Translations under genes and position numbers: made by a program
DNA from: Pseudomonas sp. GGS8
Lineage (GTDB): Bacteria > Pseudomonadota > Gammaproteobacteria > Pseudomonadales > Pseudomonadaceae
NCBI RefSeq assembly: GCF_024168645.1
Contig: NZ_JALJWF010000001.1
Location: forward strand, 2,595,001 to 2,659,000
Length of the DNA stretch: 64,000 bases
Reading direction: 5' to 3'
The notes under the pieces: model-generated
The model's input: only the letters and a program-made list of their open reading frames with translations
Told to the model about the DNA's origin: nothing
The model's database searches: none
In this document: positions 52,797 to 61,602 of the stretch, in pieces
Layout: each line of letters opens with the position of its first letter
How positions within the stretch are numbered: position 1 is the stretch's first letter

Positions 52797-53591
52797 TGCG
52801 CAGCGCCTGGCTGGCAGTCCTGTTGCTGGCCATCAGTGGTCCGGCGGCTGCGGCCGAGCGGGTTGTCAGTCTGGCACCGTCGCTATCTGAAATCGTCATT
52901 GAGCTGGGTTCTGCCGACCTGCTGGTCGGTGTGCTGGATGCCGGTGAGCGTCCTGCCGAGCTCAAAGACATTCCATCGGTGGGCCGCTACGGTCAGTTGG
53001 ACATCGAACGGTTGCTCAGCCTCAAGCCCGATTTACTGCTGCTCTGGCCGGGCAGTGTGGGGGCGGCTCAGCGTGAACAGCTCAAACGGCTGAACATTCC
53101 CACCTATGTCGCCGAACCGCATAACCTCGAACAACTCACTGCGCAGGTTGAGGTGATCGCCACGCAACTCGGTCGACCGGAGCGAGGCGTTGCATTGGCC
53201 GAAAACCTGCGTCAGCGACTCGACTCCCTGCGCCAGCGCTATCGAAGGGACGAGCCGCTGCGGGTGTTTTATCAAGTCTGGGATCGGCCGCTGTACACCG
53301 TGGGCGGTGGGCAGATCATCAGTGATGCGCTGCAGGTGTGCGGGGCGCGCAATGTGTTTGCCGACTTGCCACAGCCAGCGCCGCAGATCAGTGTGGAGGC
53401 GGTGTTGCAGAGCAATCCCGAGGCTGGCCAGCGACCAGGCACAGCTCGAGGCGTGGAAGGCCTGACCCCAGGTGACGGCGGTGGCGCAGGGGCAATTGCT
53501 GCTGGTAGCGGATAAAGGCTTGGAGCGGCCGAGTGGGCAGATGATCGAAGCGACGGCCAAGCTCTGTCAATTGATTGCCCCCGACCTCTGA
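52796..53591 (+). pseudogene. btuF: Cobalamin-binding periplasmic protein, broken (BtuF-like)
   Basis: The first 209 codons give a signal peptide and a normal helical-backbone metal receptor (VVSLAPSLSEIVIELGSAD, GRYGQLDIERLLSLKPDLLL). Near 53423 the frame shifts: homology continues in the next frame as LASDQAQLEAWKA. This meets TGA at 53463-53465 where WPQVTAVAQGQLLL is expected (TGG to TGA), then runs to the natural stop at 53589-53591. Two independent lesions argue for real decay rather than a reading error. The surviving frame would give a 239-aa protein with a foreign Gly-rich tail. Confidence 0.85.
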
Positions 53592-53603
53592 GATCGAGGC
53601 GCG

Positions 53604-53752
53604 GCCATCGCGAGCAGGCTCGCTCCCATACTGAACCACGTTCAGACATAGATCCAATGTGGGAGCGAGCCTGCTCGCGATGACGGAGTGTCAGTCAATG
53701 AATAAGTCGACTGTCATTCCGCTATCGCGGGCAAGCCCGCTCCCACAGGGTA
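53604..53752. repeat. Three REP sequences in tandem
   Basis: A GAGCCTGCTCGC-type doublet (53604-53684) followed by a single GGGCTTGCCCGC-type half (53722-53752), between the convergent btuF pseudogene and dxs. Confidence 0.9.
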
Positions 53753-53769
53753 TTGCATATGTCTGATGT

Positions 53770-55668
53770 TTAGATGTTCAGCAATTGCAGGCGCTGACGC
53801 ACCGCCTCTTCGATCCCTGCTTCATCCAGCCCGCATTCGGCGAGCATTTGTGCGGGTTTGGCGTGCTCCACATAAGCGTCCGGCAAGCCCAGGTGCAGCA
53901 CCGACTTGAGGATGTTTTCGCGGGCGAGGAACTCACTGACCGCGCCACCGGCGCCGCCCATGATCGCGTTCTCTTCGACGGTCACCAGCAATTGGTGACT
54001 GCCGGCGATTTCGCGAACCAGTGCTTCGTCGAGGGGTTTGACGAAACGCATGTCGACGACCGTTGCATCCAGCTTCTCGGCGACTTTCAGTGCCTCGGCC
54101 AGTTGCACGCCGAACACCAGCAGGGCGACTTTGCTGCCCTGACGGCGAACCACGCCCTTGCCGATTTCAATCGGTTCGAGGTCTTTCGCGATCGGCGCAT
54201 TCGGGCCGGTGCCGCGCGGGTAACGCACTGCCGCCGGGCCGTTGTACAGATGGCCGGTGCTGAGCATTTTGCGCAGTTCGTTTTCGTCGCTCGGGGTCAT
54301 CACCAGCATGCCGGGGATGCAACGCAGGAACGACAGGTCAAAGCTGCCTGCGTGCGTCGGGCCGTCTTCGCCCACCAGACCTGCGCGGTCGATAGCGAAC
54401 AGTACGTCGAGGTTTTGCACCGCAACGTCATGAATCAGTTGGTCGTAACCGCGTTGCAGGAAGGTCGAATAGATCGCCACTACCGGTTTGGCGCCTTCAC
54501 AGGCCATGCCGGCTGCCAGAGTCACGGCGTGTTGCTCGGCAATCGCCACGTCGAAATAGCGCGTCGGGAAGCGTTCACTGAAGGCCACCAGGTCGGAGCC
54601 TTCCTTCATCGCCGGGGTGATCCCGACCAGGCGCGGATCGACCGCCGCCATGTCGCACAGCCACTCACCGAACACACCGGAATACTTCGGCCCGCTGGCT
54701 TTTTTCGGCGCGGCGGCCGGAGCGTCCAGCGGTTCGAGTTTGGTGATGGCGTGGTAACCGATCGGGTCGACTTCCGCCGGGGCGAAGCCTTTGCCTTTTT
54801 TGGTGACCACGTGCAGGAATTGCGGGCCTTTCAGATCGCGCATGTTGCGCAGGGTGGCGATCAGGGTCGGCAGGTCGTGGCCATCGATCGGGCCGATGTA
54901 GTTCCAGCCCAGCTCTTCGAACAGCGTGCCAGGGACCAGCATGCCTTTGGCGTATTCTTCGGTGCGACGGGCGATTTCCCAGGCGCCGGGCAGGCGCGAC
55001 AGGACCTTTTTGCTGCCTTCGCGCATGCTCGCGTAAGTGCGGCTGGAAAGGATTTTCGCCAGATAGTTCGACAACCCGCCGACGTTGCGCGAGATCGACA
55101 TGTCGTTGTCGTTGAGGATCACCAGCATGTTGGCGTCGACTTCCGGCGCGTGGTTCAGCGCCTCGAAGGCCATGCCGGCGGTCAGTGCGCCGTCGCCGAT
55201 CACGGCGATCGCCTTGCGATCACTGTGTTGCAGGCGGGCGGCAATGGCCATGCCCAGCGCTGCGCTGATCGAGGTGCTGGAGTGGCCGACGCCAAAGGTG
55301 TCGTACTCGCTCTCGGAGCGGCGCGGGAAGGCCGCGATGCCGTCCTTCTGGCGCAGGGTGCTCATGCGCGCGCGACGGCCGGTGAGGATTTTGTGCGGAT
55401 AAGCCTGATGACCCACGTCCCACACCAGCCGGTCGTCCGGGGTGTCGAAAACGTAGTGCAACGCGATGGTCAGCTCGATCACGCCCAGGCCGGCACCGAA
55501 ATGCCCACCGGTCTGGCCGACCGTGTAGAGCAATTCCAGGCGCAACTCATCAGCCAGGGTTTCCAGCTCGGCTTCGCCTAACCGGCGCAGGCCGTCCGGC
55601 GTGTTGGCACGGTCGAGCAGGGGCGTGGTCGGGCGCTTGCGGGGAATCTCATGAAACGTCGTGGGCAT
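53770..55668 (-). CDS. dxs: 1-deoxy-D-xylulose-5-phosphate synthase
   Basis: 632 aa. Thiamine-diphosphate site [17 protein letters not shown], transketolase His in [10 protein letters not shown], and [14 protein letters not shown] in the pyrimidine domain. First committed step of the MEP isoprenoid path. It lies 91 bases after ispA on the same strand. Confidence 0.97.
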   Translation of the reverse strand: MPTTFHEIPRKRPTTPLLDRANTPDGLRRLGEAELETLADELRLELLYTVGQTGGHFGAGLGVIELTIALHYVFDTPDDRLVWDVGHQAYPHKILTGRRARMSTLRQKDGIAAFPRRSESEYDTFGVGHSSTSISAALGMAIAARLQHSDRKAIAVIGDGALTAGMAFEALNHAPEVDANMLVILNDNDMSISRNVGGLSNYLAKILSSRTYASMREGSKKVLSRLPGAWEIARRTEEYAKGMLVPGTLFEELGWNYIGPIDGHDLPTLIATLRNMRDLKGPQFLHVVTKKGKGFAPAEVDPIGYHAITKLEPLDAPAAAPKKASGPKYSGVFGEWLCDMAAVDPRLVGITPAMKEGSDLVAFSERFPTRYFDVAIAEQHAVTLAAGMACEGAKPVVAIYSTFLQRGYDQLIHDVAVQNLDVLFAIDRAGLVGEDGPTHAGSFDLSFLRCIPGMLVMTPSDENELRKMLSTGHLYNGPAAVRYPRGTGPNAPIAKDLEPIEIGKGVVRRQGSKVALLVFGVQLAEALKVAEKLDATVVDMRFVKPLDEALVREIAGSHQLLVTVEENAIMGGAGGAVSEFLARENILKSVLHLGLPDAYVEHAKPAQMLAECGLDEAGIEEAVRQRLQLLNI

Positions 55669-55759
55669 CAGGCGAATCGTTATAGGTATAAAAGATGCGG
55701 CAGTTTACCTGATGCATCGCCCCCTGCCCACGCGTTGGTCTTTTTTGGCGGATACGCCG

Positions 55760-56647
55760 TCAGTTGCGGCGGTCAACGATGTAGCGGGCCAGATCGCGCA
55801 AGGGCTCGGCTGCCGCGTCAAACGGTCGCAGCGCGTGCAGGGCCTGGTCGCGCAGTTCCAGGGCGTAAGCCTTGGCCGCATCGAGACCGAGCAGCGCCGG
55901 GTAGGTCGGTTTGTCCCGGGCGATGTCGGCGCCTTGGCGTTTGCCCAGGGTGGCGGTGTCACTTTCGACGTCGAGAATGTCGTCCTGGACCTGAAAGGCC
56001 AGACCGATGGCCTGTGCATAACTTTGCAGCGACTTCAGTTCGTCTTTCTCGGCACGGCCACTGGCCAGGGCACCGAGTTTGACGCTGACTTCGATCAACG
56101 CGCCGGTCTTGTGCCGATGCATGTATTCAAGGGCATTTTGATCGAGCTTCAGACCCACCGAGCCCAGATCGATGGCTTGCCCGCCGACCATGCCCGCCGG
56201 GCCTGCCGCCAACGCCAAGGCGCTGACCATCTGCAGCCGGGTTTCGGCGTCTAACGAGCTCAGGCGCGGGTCGAGCAGGGCGCTGAAGGCCAGGCTCTGC
56301 AAACCGTCGCCGGCGAGAATCGCACAGGCTTCGTCGAATTTCTTGTGAGTGGTTGGCTGGCCGCGACGCAGATCGTCATCGTCCATGGCTGGCAAATCGT
56401 CATGCACCAGCGAATAGGCATGGATCAGCTCAACCGCACAGGCTGCGCCGTTGGCTTGCTCGGCCTTGCCGCCCAGCGCTTCACACGCGGCGTAGGCCAG
56501 CAGCGGACGCACGCGCTTGCCGCCGTTCATCACGCTGTAGCGCATGGCTTCATAGAGGCGGGCGAGCTCGGAGCTCGGCGGGTTGAACAGGGTTTCCAGT
56601 GCTGCATTGACGCGGGCCTGGCTGGCCGCCGAATACGCTGCAATCAT
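55760..56647 (-). CDS. ispA: Farnesyl diphosphate synthase
   Basis: 295 aa. Two Asp-rich motifs: [17 protein letters not shown] (FARM) and [12 protein letters not shown] (SARM), plus GKRVRPLL. It overlaps xseB by four bases. Confidence 0.97.
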   Translation of the reverse strand: MIAAYSAASQARVNAALETLFNPPSSELARLYEAMRYSVMNGGKRVRPLLAYAACEALGGKAEQANGAACAVELIHAYSLVHDDLPAMDDDDLRRGQPTTHKKFDEACAILAGDGLQSLAFSALLDPRLSSLDAETRLQMVSALALAAGPAGMVGGQAIDLGSVGLKLDQNALEYMHRHKTGALIEVSVKLGALASGRAEKDELKSLQSYAQAIGLAFQVQDDILDVESDTATLGKRQGADIARDKPTYPALLGLDAAKAYALELRDQALHALRPFDAAAEPLRDLARYIVDRRN

Positions 56648-56886
56648 TCTGGCTGATCCGCGTCGAAGGGTTCCTCGGCCAACTCGCCGTCACGCTCGAG
56701 CAGCACTTGAACCTTCTGTTCGGCCTGGGCCAGCGCCGCCTGGCAATCGCGGGTCAGCCCGATGCCCTGCTCGAAAGCGGTCAGCGAGTCTTCCAGCGAC
56801 AATTCACCGTTCTCCAGACGCTCCACCAGCGTTTGCAGGTCAGCGAGGGATTGTTCGAAATCCAGTGCAGCTTTTTTGCGGGCCAT
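56644..56886 (-). CDS. xseB: Exonuclease VII small subunit
   Basis: 80 aa. Helical hairpin typical of Xse[21 protein letters not shown] and [20 protein letters not shown]. It binds the XseA large subunit in single-strand DNA degradation. First gene of xseB-ispA-dxs. Confidence 0.95.
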   Translation of the reverse strand: MARKKAALDFEQSLADLQTLVERLENGELSLEDSLTAFEQGIGLTRDCQAALAQAEQKVQVLLERDGELAEEPFDADQPE

Positions 56887-56995
56887 GGCGGCTATTTCCG
56901 GTTGACGTTAAACCGGCGCGACACTAGCAGACATGGGGGGTATGGGCAAATGAGCGGGCCTGAAAACCCGTGCCGCAGCGTCGAAAAAACCGGAC

Positions 56996-58141
56996 TCAGA
57001 ATGCCTCTGCCTCAGGGGGAAGGATCTGGTACCGAGTACTGCGCCCGCCACCGGGCAGGCGTTTCAGGAAGCCCTTCTCCAGCAGTTCAGTCAGATGACG
57101 GGTCGCGGTGGCTTTGGAAACCTTTGCCTCTGCCTGGTATTGAGCGGCGCTGATTCCCTCCTCGAAACCGCGTTCTCCGCCATCGAGTAAACGATTCAAC
57201 ACTTTGATCTGTTCAGCTGACAGCTCGGACTCCCGATGTGCCTGCCAGAAGCGCGCTTTGGCCAGCACCGATTCGATCCGGTTCATGGCTTGCTGCAAAC
57301 TACGCAGGAGCGTTCGTAGAAACCACTCCAGCCAATCGGTGATATCCAGCGTGGCTTTCTGGCTGGTTTCCAGCACTCGGTAATAGCCTGAACGATCCTC
57401 CAGGATGCTCGCCGACATGGCATAGAAGCGGATAGCCTGAGCCTCACCCTGGGCCAGAGCCAAGTCGGTGATGGTTCGCGTGAGACGGCCATTGCCATCG
57501 TCGAAGGGGTGCAAAGTGACGAACCAGAAGTGCGCGATACCGGCCCGCAACAATGGATCGAGCCCATCTTGGCTTTGGCTGGCTTCAAACCATCTGAGGA
57601 ATGTGTCCAGTTGCTGCTCAAGGCCTTGGCGAGGCGACGCTTCAAAGTGAACGGTCGGCCTGTCGAGTCGGCCCGAAACCACTTGCATGGGCTCATCGCC
57701 GCGTAACGCGCCAACGTGGATTGGCCGGGCGGCGAAGTCGGTGTCTTGATCAGGAAATAGCCACTCATGCCAATACAGCAGTCGCTCCAGCGTCAGTGGT
57801 TCAGCAAAATGCTGCGTGGCGTCGAGCATTAATTGCGCAAGCCCCTCGCTGCGTTGGCTTACCTTATCGCCGTCAGCCAGATTAAAACCTAGCCGTCGCG
57901 CCAGTGAAGAGCGCACGGAGCCGACATTAAGTTGTTCACCCTCGATAGCCGAAGACGTCACGATATTCTGCAACAACGCATCCAGTTCGTTCTGCGCGCT
58001 TAGTGAGCTACCCACGGAACTGGCCATGCCCATCAACTGACCTTGTGCCTGCACACACTCGCGCAATAACGGTGTCAGGCGCTCGGTGTGCCAGTTGAAA
58101 TTTGGCCAATCAGACCGTTGCCAGATCCAGTGAGGTGCCAT
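56996..58141 (-). CDS. Fic-domain AMPylase with N-terminal DUF4172 and C-terminal HTH
   Basis: 381 aa. Residues 1-70 contain a self-inhibiting helix SSAIEGE (Ser63, Glu67) that blocks the ATP site in class II Fic proteins. The Fic core HPFDDGNGRLTR (His211 catalytic) transfers AMP to a target hydroxyl. The last roughly 80 residues form a winged helix (YQAEAKVSKATATRHLTELL). Upstream stand two identical operators. Autoregulation of AMPylase expression by its own HTH is inferred. Target unknown. Confidence 0.92.
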   Translation of the reverse strand: MAPHWIWQRSDWPNFNWHTERLTPLLRECVQAQGQLMGMASSVGSSLSAQNELDALLQNIVTSSAIEGEQLNVGSVRSSLARRLGFNLADGDKVSQRSEGLAQLMLDATQHFAEPLTLERLLYWHEWLFPDQDTDFAARPIHVGALRGDEPMQVVSGRLDRPTVHFEASPRQGLEQQLDTFLRWFEASQSQDGLDPLLRAGIAHFWFVTLHPFDDGNGRLTRTITDLALAQGEAQAIRFYAMSASILEDRSGYYRVLETSQKATLDITDWLEWFLRTLLRSLQQAMNRIESVLAKARFWQAHRESELSAEQIKVLNRLLDGGERGFEEGISAAQYQAEAKVSKATATRHLTELLEKGFLKRLPGGGRSTRYQILPPEAEAF

Positions 58142-58164
58142 GAACTCGGGTGCTCCAAGGTGAA

Positions 58165-58227
58165 TGAGCCGAATAATAGTCTTATTCGGCTCACTTTATG
58201 AGCCGAATAAGATCGTTATTCGGCTCA
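58165..58227 (-). promoter_or_regulatory. Two identical tandem operators upstream of fic
   Basis: TGAGCCGAATAA-N5-TTATTCGGCTCA at 58165-58193, repeated at 58199-58227 with different five-base centres (TAGTC, GATCG), 34 bases apart. The 12-base arms are perfect in all four. The nearer copy begins 24 bases before the fic ATG, so binding would cover its promoter. Confidence 0.85.
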
Positions 58228-58418
58228 CGCCCAACAATCACCGTGATTCTCACCGCAAATATAAATGTATCCGATTGTTAAAAAACTTCCGAATGGCTAA
58301 TCTTCGCGCCTTCTACGACCCTATATTCAGGGTCATTCTGACGAAACGCAGTTTTTTCGATCTGTAACGCGCCGAGGATTGGGCGCAGGGTTTCGTTATG
58401 CATGGCAGGAGGCGTCAC

Positions 58419-59210
58419 ATGCGTTGGGTTCTTTCACTGCTGATCACGCTGGTTTGCGCTCAAGTTGCGCGGGCCGAGCCCTCGGCCGAGTTGTCGGAAC
58501 CGGTGGGCGGCTGGCGCTATCACGGCTTGCTGGACCGCAGTGAGAATCCTCGCGTCGCCTACCCCACGCCGCCCATCGACCGGGGTGTGCAGCGCAATCG
58601 CACGATGATCGAAGGCCAGCTCAAGGCCCTCGGCACGCTCCGCCCGCCCCACAGCCTGGCGGTGAACGGCAATCCCCTGAATCTGTACACCGATGACCAA
58701 GGGCGTTTTGCCCGGCCCTATGCGTTCGGCGCCGGCTCCAACAGCGTCGAAGTGCGCAGTTCCGAGGGCAAGTCGCTCAAGCGTGTTCAATTCTATGAAG
58801 CCAACGACCTGCGCACCCCGGCGCGAATTCGCGTGGTGCTGGGTTGGGACGATCCCAAGGCCGAACTCGACCTGCACATCATTACCCCCGACGGCCAGCA
58901 CGCGTTCTGGGCTAGCCCGGCGCTGAGCAATGGCGGTGGGCTGGACCCGGACGGTGTCGATGGCCCCGGCCCGGAAATGTTCACCATGACTGCGCCGATG
59001 CACGGCACTTATCTGGTTTACGTGAACTATTGGGGCAACTACGGCAGCGGTGGCTATAACTTCGATGAGAACAGCAACCAGAACGAGGTGATCACCTCGC
59101 AAATCAATCTGGTGCTCAACGAAAACACCGTCGACGAAAAACGCGAGACGTTCATCGTGCCCTTGCGGGCAATCGGCGACCTGCTGCTGGTCAAGACTTT
59201 CAACTATTAA
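58419..59210 (+). CDS. yfaP: DUF2135 secreted protein (YfaP/MagA type)
   Basis: 263 aa. Signal peptide ending ARA, then a beta-rich protein with the DUF2135 block VVLGWDDPKAELDLHIITPD and TYLVYVNYWGNYGSGGY. The start is the ATG at 58419 with AGGAGG seven bases upstream. First gene of the alpha-2-macroglobulin operon, called mag in P. aeruginosa. Confidence 0.9.
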   Translation: MRWVLSLLITLVCAQVARAEPSAELSEPVGGWRYHGLLDRSENPRVAYPTPPIDRGVQRNRTMIEGQLKALGTLRPPHSLAVNGNPLNLYTDDQGRFARPYAFGAGSNSVEVRSSEGKSLKRVQFYEANDLRTPARIRVVLGWDDPKAELDLHIITPDGQHAFWASPALSNGGGLDPDGVDGPGPEMFTMTAPMHGTYLVYVNYWGNYGSGGYNFDENSNQNEVITSQINLVLNENTVDEKRETFIVPLRAIGDLLLVKTFNY

Positions 59211-59245
59211 ACATCCCGCACTATGGATGAATTGGGTTTGTGAAC

Positions 59246-60967
59246 ATGAGTGATAACACGATTCCACCAGCCGCTTCCCCGGCCGACGCACCCGCCGCCA
59301 AAACTCCTCGCCGTTGGCCGGCGCTGGTGATCGGGCTATGCCTGGTAGCCGGCGTGGCGGGCGGGTTGGGTTGGTTCCTGCACAAACCCAAGGCCCCGCC
59401 TGCGCAGTTGGCCAGCGACAAACTGGGCATGAGCCGGCCGGACGGTTTGCTCGAAACCCATTCCTTGAGTCAGCTGCCCAAGGATTTGCTGGCCGTGCCG
59501 TTCCTCAAGCAAACCCTGACTGAAGATTTCGTCTTCTATTACGAAGCCCACGCCGATCGTCTCGGTTTGATCGGCAGTCTGCGGCGGATCATTTACGAGC
59601 ATGACCTGAAGTTGCAGGACAGCCTGATCGAGCAGCTCTTCGATCAACCGGCGGATGTGGCGCTGTGGCGCGGGGCAGACGGGCGTCTCAAGGATTTCCT
59701 GTTGGTGATGGATCGCGGCGGGCTGGCCAAGGTGCTCGAGCCGTTGGCGAAAGTGGCGCTGGATGATTCGCAGCTGAGCAAACTCAGCGAGGTAAAAGTT
59801 GGCACCGACGCCGTCACGCTCTATCAGCTCAACTACAACGCCAGCAAGGCGTTGGTGTTCGCCTCCCATGGCGACAAACTGGTGGTGCTGTCCAATCCGG
59901 CCAAACTCTACGATCCGGAAAACAGTGCTTTGGAGGAAAACGGCGGCGTTTCGACCAAGGCGATCGCCGCCTTGCTCAATGGCGACAAACTGTTCCCCGA
60001 AGCCTTCGGCCTGCCGCCGCGTGCGCCCGAGGTAAAACAACGCCTCTCGGTCAACTCCAGCGTGTTGGCCATGGGTTACCAGCGCTTCATCCCGAACTTC
60101 GCCGGCCTGCGTTTCGACATGGACGATAAGGGCTGGCACAGCTTCCTGGCCATGGACGAACTGGACAACCAGCCGGACTTCGACTTCAAACCGATCTGGC
60201 AAGCCATGCCGATGGGCGCCAGCGCTTGCGTGGCCTTGCCGTTGGCCGCCGAACAACAGAAACCGCTGCTGGTGAAACTTGGCGCCGAAGAGTCTGTGGC
60301 CCAAGCCCTGACCGAACACATGGCCGGTGCCGCCGGCCTGTGCTGGTATGCCGACTCGCGGCTGTACACACCGCTGTTGGTGGCCAGCCTGAGTGACGAT
60401 GGCGGCGCCAAACTCGACGGCGATCTGGGTAACCTGTTCAGCTCGATGGTCGGCGCCTACGAAGGCAATGTTGCCGAGCACGCATTCCCGGTGGTTGAGA
60501 AACAGGACGGTAAAACCCATCAGTGGCAGCGCCAGGTCAGCTCCAACTTCGGTCCCTATCAGGCTAAGGATGCCGAGCAGCCAGACGCGATCACCGGCAA
60601 AGCCTTCATGCGCGTAAGCCTGGCGCGTCACGGTTCGACGCTGCTGTTCTCCCTCGATGACAAGCTCGTCGACAAAGCGCTGGGCACCCTCGACAAACGC
60701 TTCCCGCCGCTGGCAGACGTGCTGCCAAAAGACCTGCTGATGCCGATCTATTTCGGCCCGGATTCCATGGCGCAACTGATGCAACAGGAAACCCTCGACA
60801 GTCTGCCGCAGGACATGGAGCCGGTGTTCTACAACGCCGCGCAAACCTACTTGATCCCGAAACTGCGCACCCTCGGCGGCTACGGCAAATACGCCCTGAC
60901 CTTACCCAAAGGCAGCGAGCCCGACGGCCACTGGCAGTGGCTGCCGCTGGAATGGAAAGCCCTGTGA
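59246..60967 (+). CDS. yfaA: DUF2138 membrane-anchored protein (YfaA/MagB type)
   Basis: 573 aa. Pro/Ala-rich cytoplasmic start, one membrane helix ([20 protein letters not shown]), then a large periplasmic domain of DUF2138. A GTG six bases upstream (59240) is an alternative start; neither has a strong ribosome site. It overlaps the next gene by four bases. Confidence 0.88.
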   Translation: MSDNTIPPAASPADAPAAKTPRRWPALVIGLCLVAGVAGGLGWFLHKPKAPPAQLASDKLGMSRPDGLLETHSLSQLPKDLLAVPFLKQTLTEDFVFYYEAHADRLGLIGSLRRIIYEHDLKLQDSLIEQLFDQPADVALWRGADGRLKDFLLVMDRGGLAKVLEPLAKVALDDSQLSKLSEVKVGTDAVTLYQLNYNASKALVFASHGDKLVVLSNPAKLYDPENSALEENGGVSTKAIAALLNGDKLFPEAFGLPPRAPEVKQRLSVNSSVLAMGYQRFIPNFAGLRFDMDDKGWHSFLAMDELDNQPDFDFKPIWQAMPMGASACVALPLAAEQQKPLLVKLGAEESVAQALTEHMAGAAGLCWYADSRLYTPLLVASLSDDGGAKLDGDLGNLFSSMVGAYEGNVAEHAFPVVEKQDGKTHQWQRQVSSNFGPYQAKDAEQPDAITGKAFMRVSLARHGSTLLFSLDDKLVDKALGTLDKRFPPLADVLPKDLLMPIYFGPDSMAQLMQQETLDSLPQDMEPVFYNAAQTYLIPKLRTLGGYGKYALTLPKGSEPDGHWQWLPLEWKAL

Positions 60968-61602
60968 CCGCACTTATCCGAGGCCTCGGCCTGCTGGCGT
61001 TGTTGCTGGGGTCGCGCACATTCGCCAGCGAAGCCGCAGCGCTCGACCCGCAACAGTCCCAGGTATTTCGCGCCTGGTTCGTGCGCATCGCCCAGGAACA
61101 ACTGACCCAAGGCCCGAGCCCGCGCTGGTATCAGCAGGACTGTGCCGGGCTGGTGCGGTTTGCCGCTAACGAAGCGCTGAAAGTCCACGACGACAAATGG
61201 CTGCGCAGCAATGGCCTGTCCAACCGCTACCTGCCGCCGGAGCTGCAACTGAGCGACGCCCAACGCGGCCTCGCCCAGCAATGGCAGCAGGGCGGCGGCA
61301 AGGTCGGGCCCTATGTCAACGCAATCAAACTGATTCAATTCAACAGTCATTTGGTCGGCCGCGATCTGGCCCAGGCCCGGCCCGGCGACCTGATGTTTTT
61401 CGATCAGGGCGACGACCAGCACCTGATGATCTGGATGGGCCGCTTCATTGCCTATCACACCGGCACTACTACTCCCACCGACAACGGCATGCGCTCCGCA
61501 AGCCTGCAGCAACTCATGACATGGAAGGACACCCGATGGATACCCGACGCAGCCAACCCCAACTTCATCGGCGTCTATCGACTGAACTTTCTCTCCCAAT
61601 GA
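60964..61602 (+). CDS. yfaT: DUF1175 protein with NlpC/P60-like triad (YfaT/MagC type)
   Basis: 212 aa with signal peptide. [16 protein letters not shown] (Cys60), [19 protein letters not shown] (His153) and YHTG (His165) reproduce the Cys-His-polar triad of NlpC/P60 amidases, suggesting peptidoglycan cleavage or a related thiol reaction in the periplasm. GTG start overlaps the yfaA stop; its own stop overlaps yfaS. Confidence 0.85.
   Translation: MTALIRGLGLLALLLGSRTFASEAAALDPQQSQVFRAWFVRIAQEQLTQGPSPRWYQQDCAGLVRFAANEALKVHDDKWLRSNGLSNRYLPPELQLSDAQRGLAQQWQQGGGKVGPYVNAIKLIQFNSHLVGRDLAQARPGDLMFFDQGDDQHLMIWMGRFIAYHTGTTTPTDNGMRSASLQQLMTWKDTRWIPDAANPNFIGVYRLNFLSQ

Noticed and set aside
53785..55581. 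598-codon open frame antisense to dxs
   Set aside because: Shadow frame; dxs motifs on the other strand are complete.
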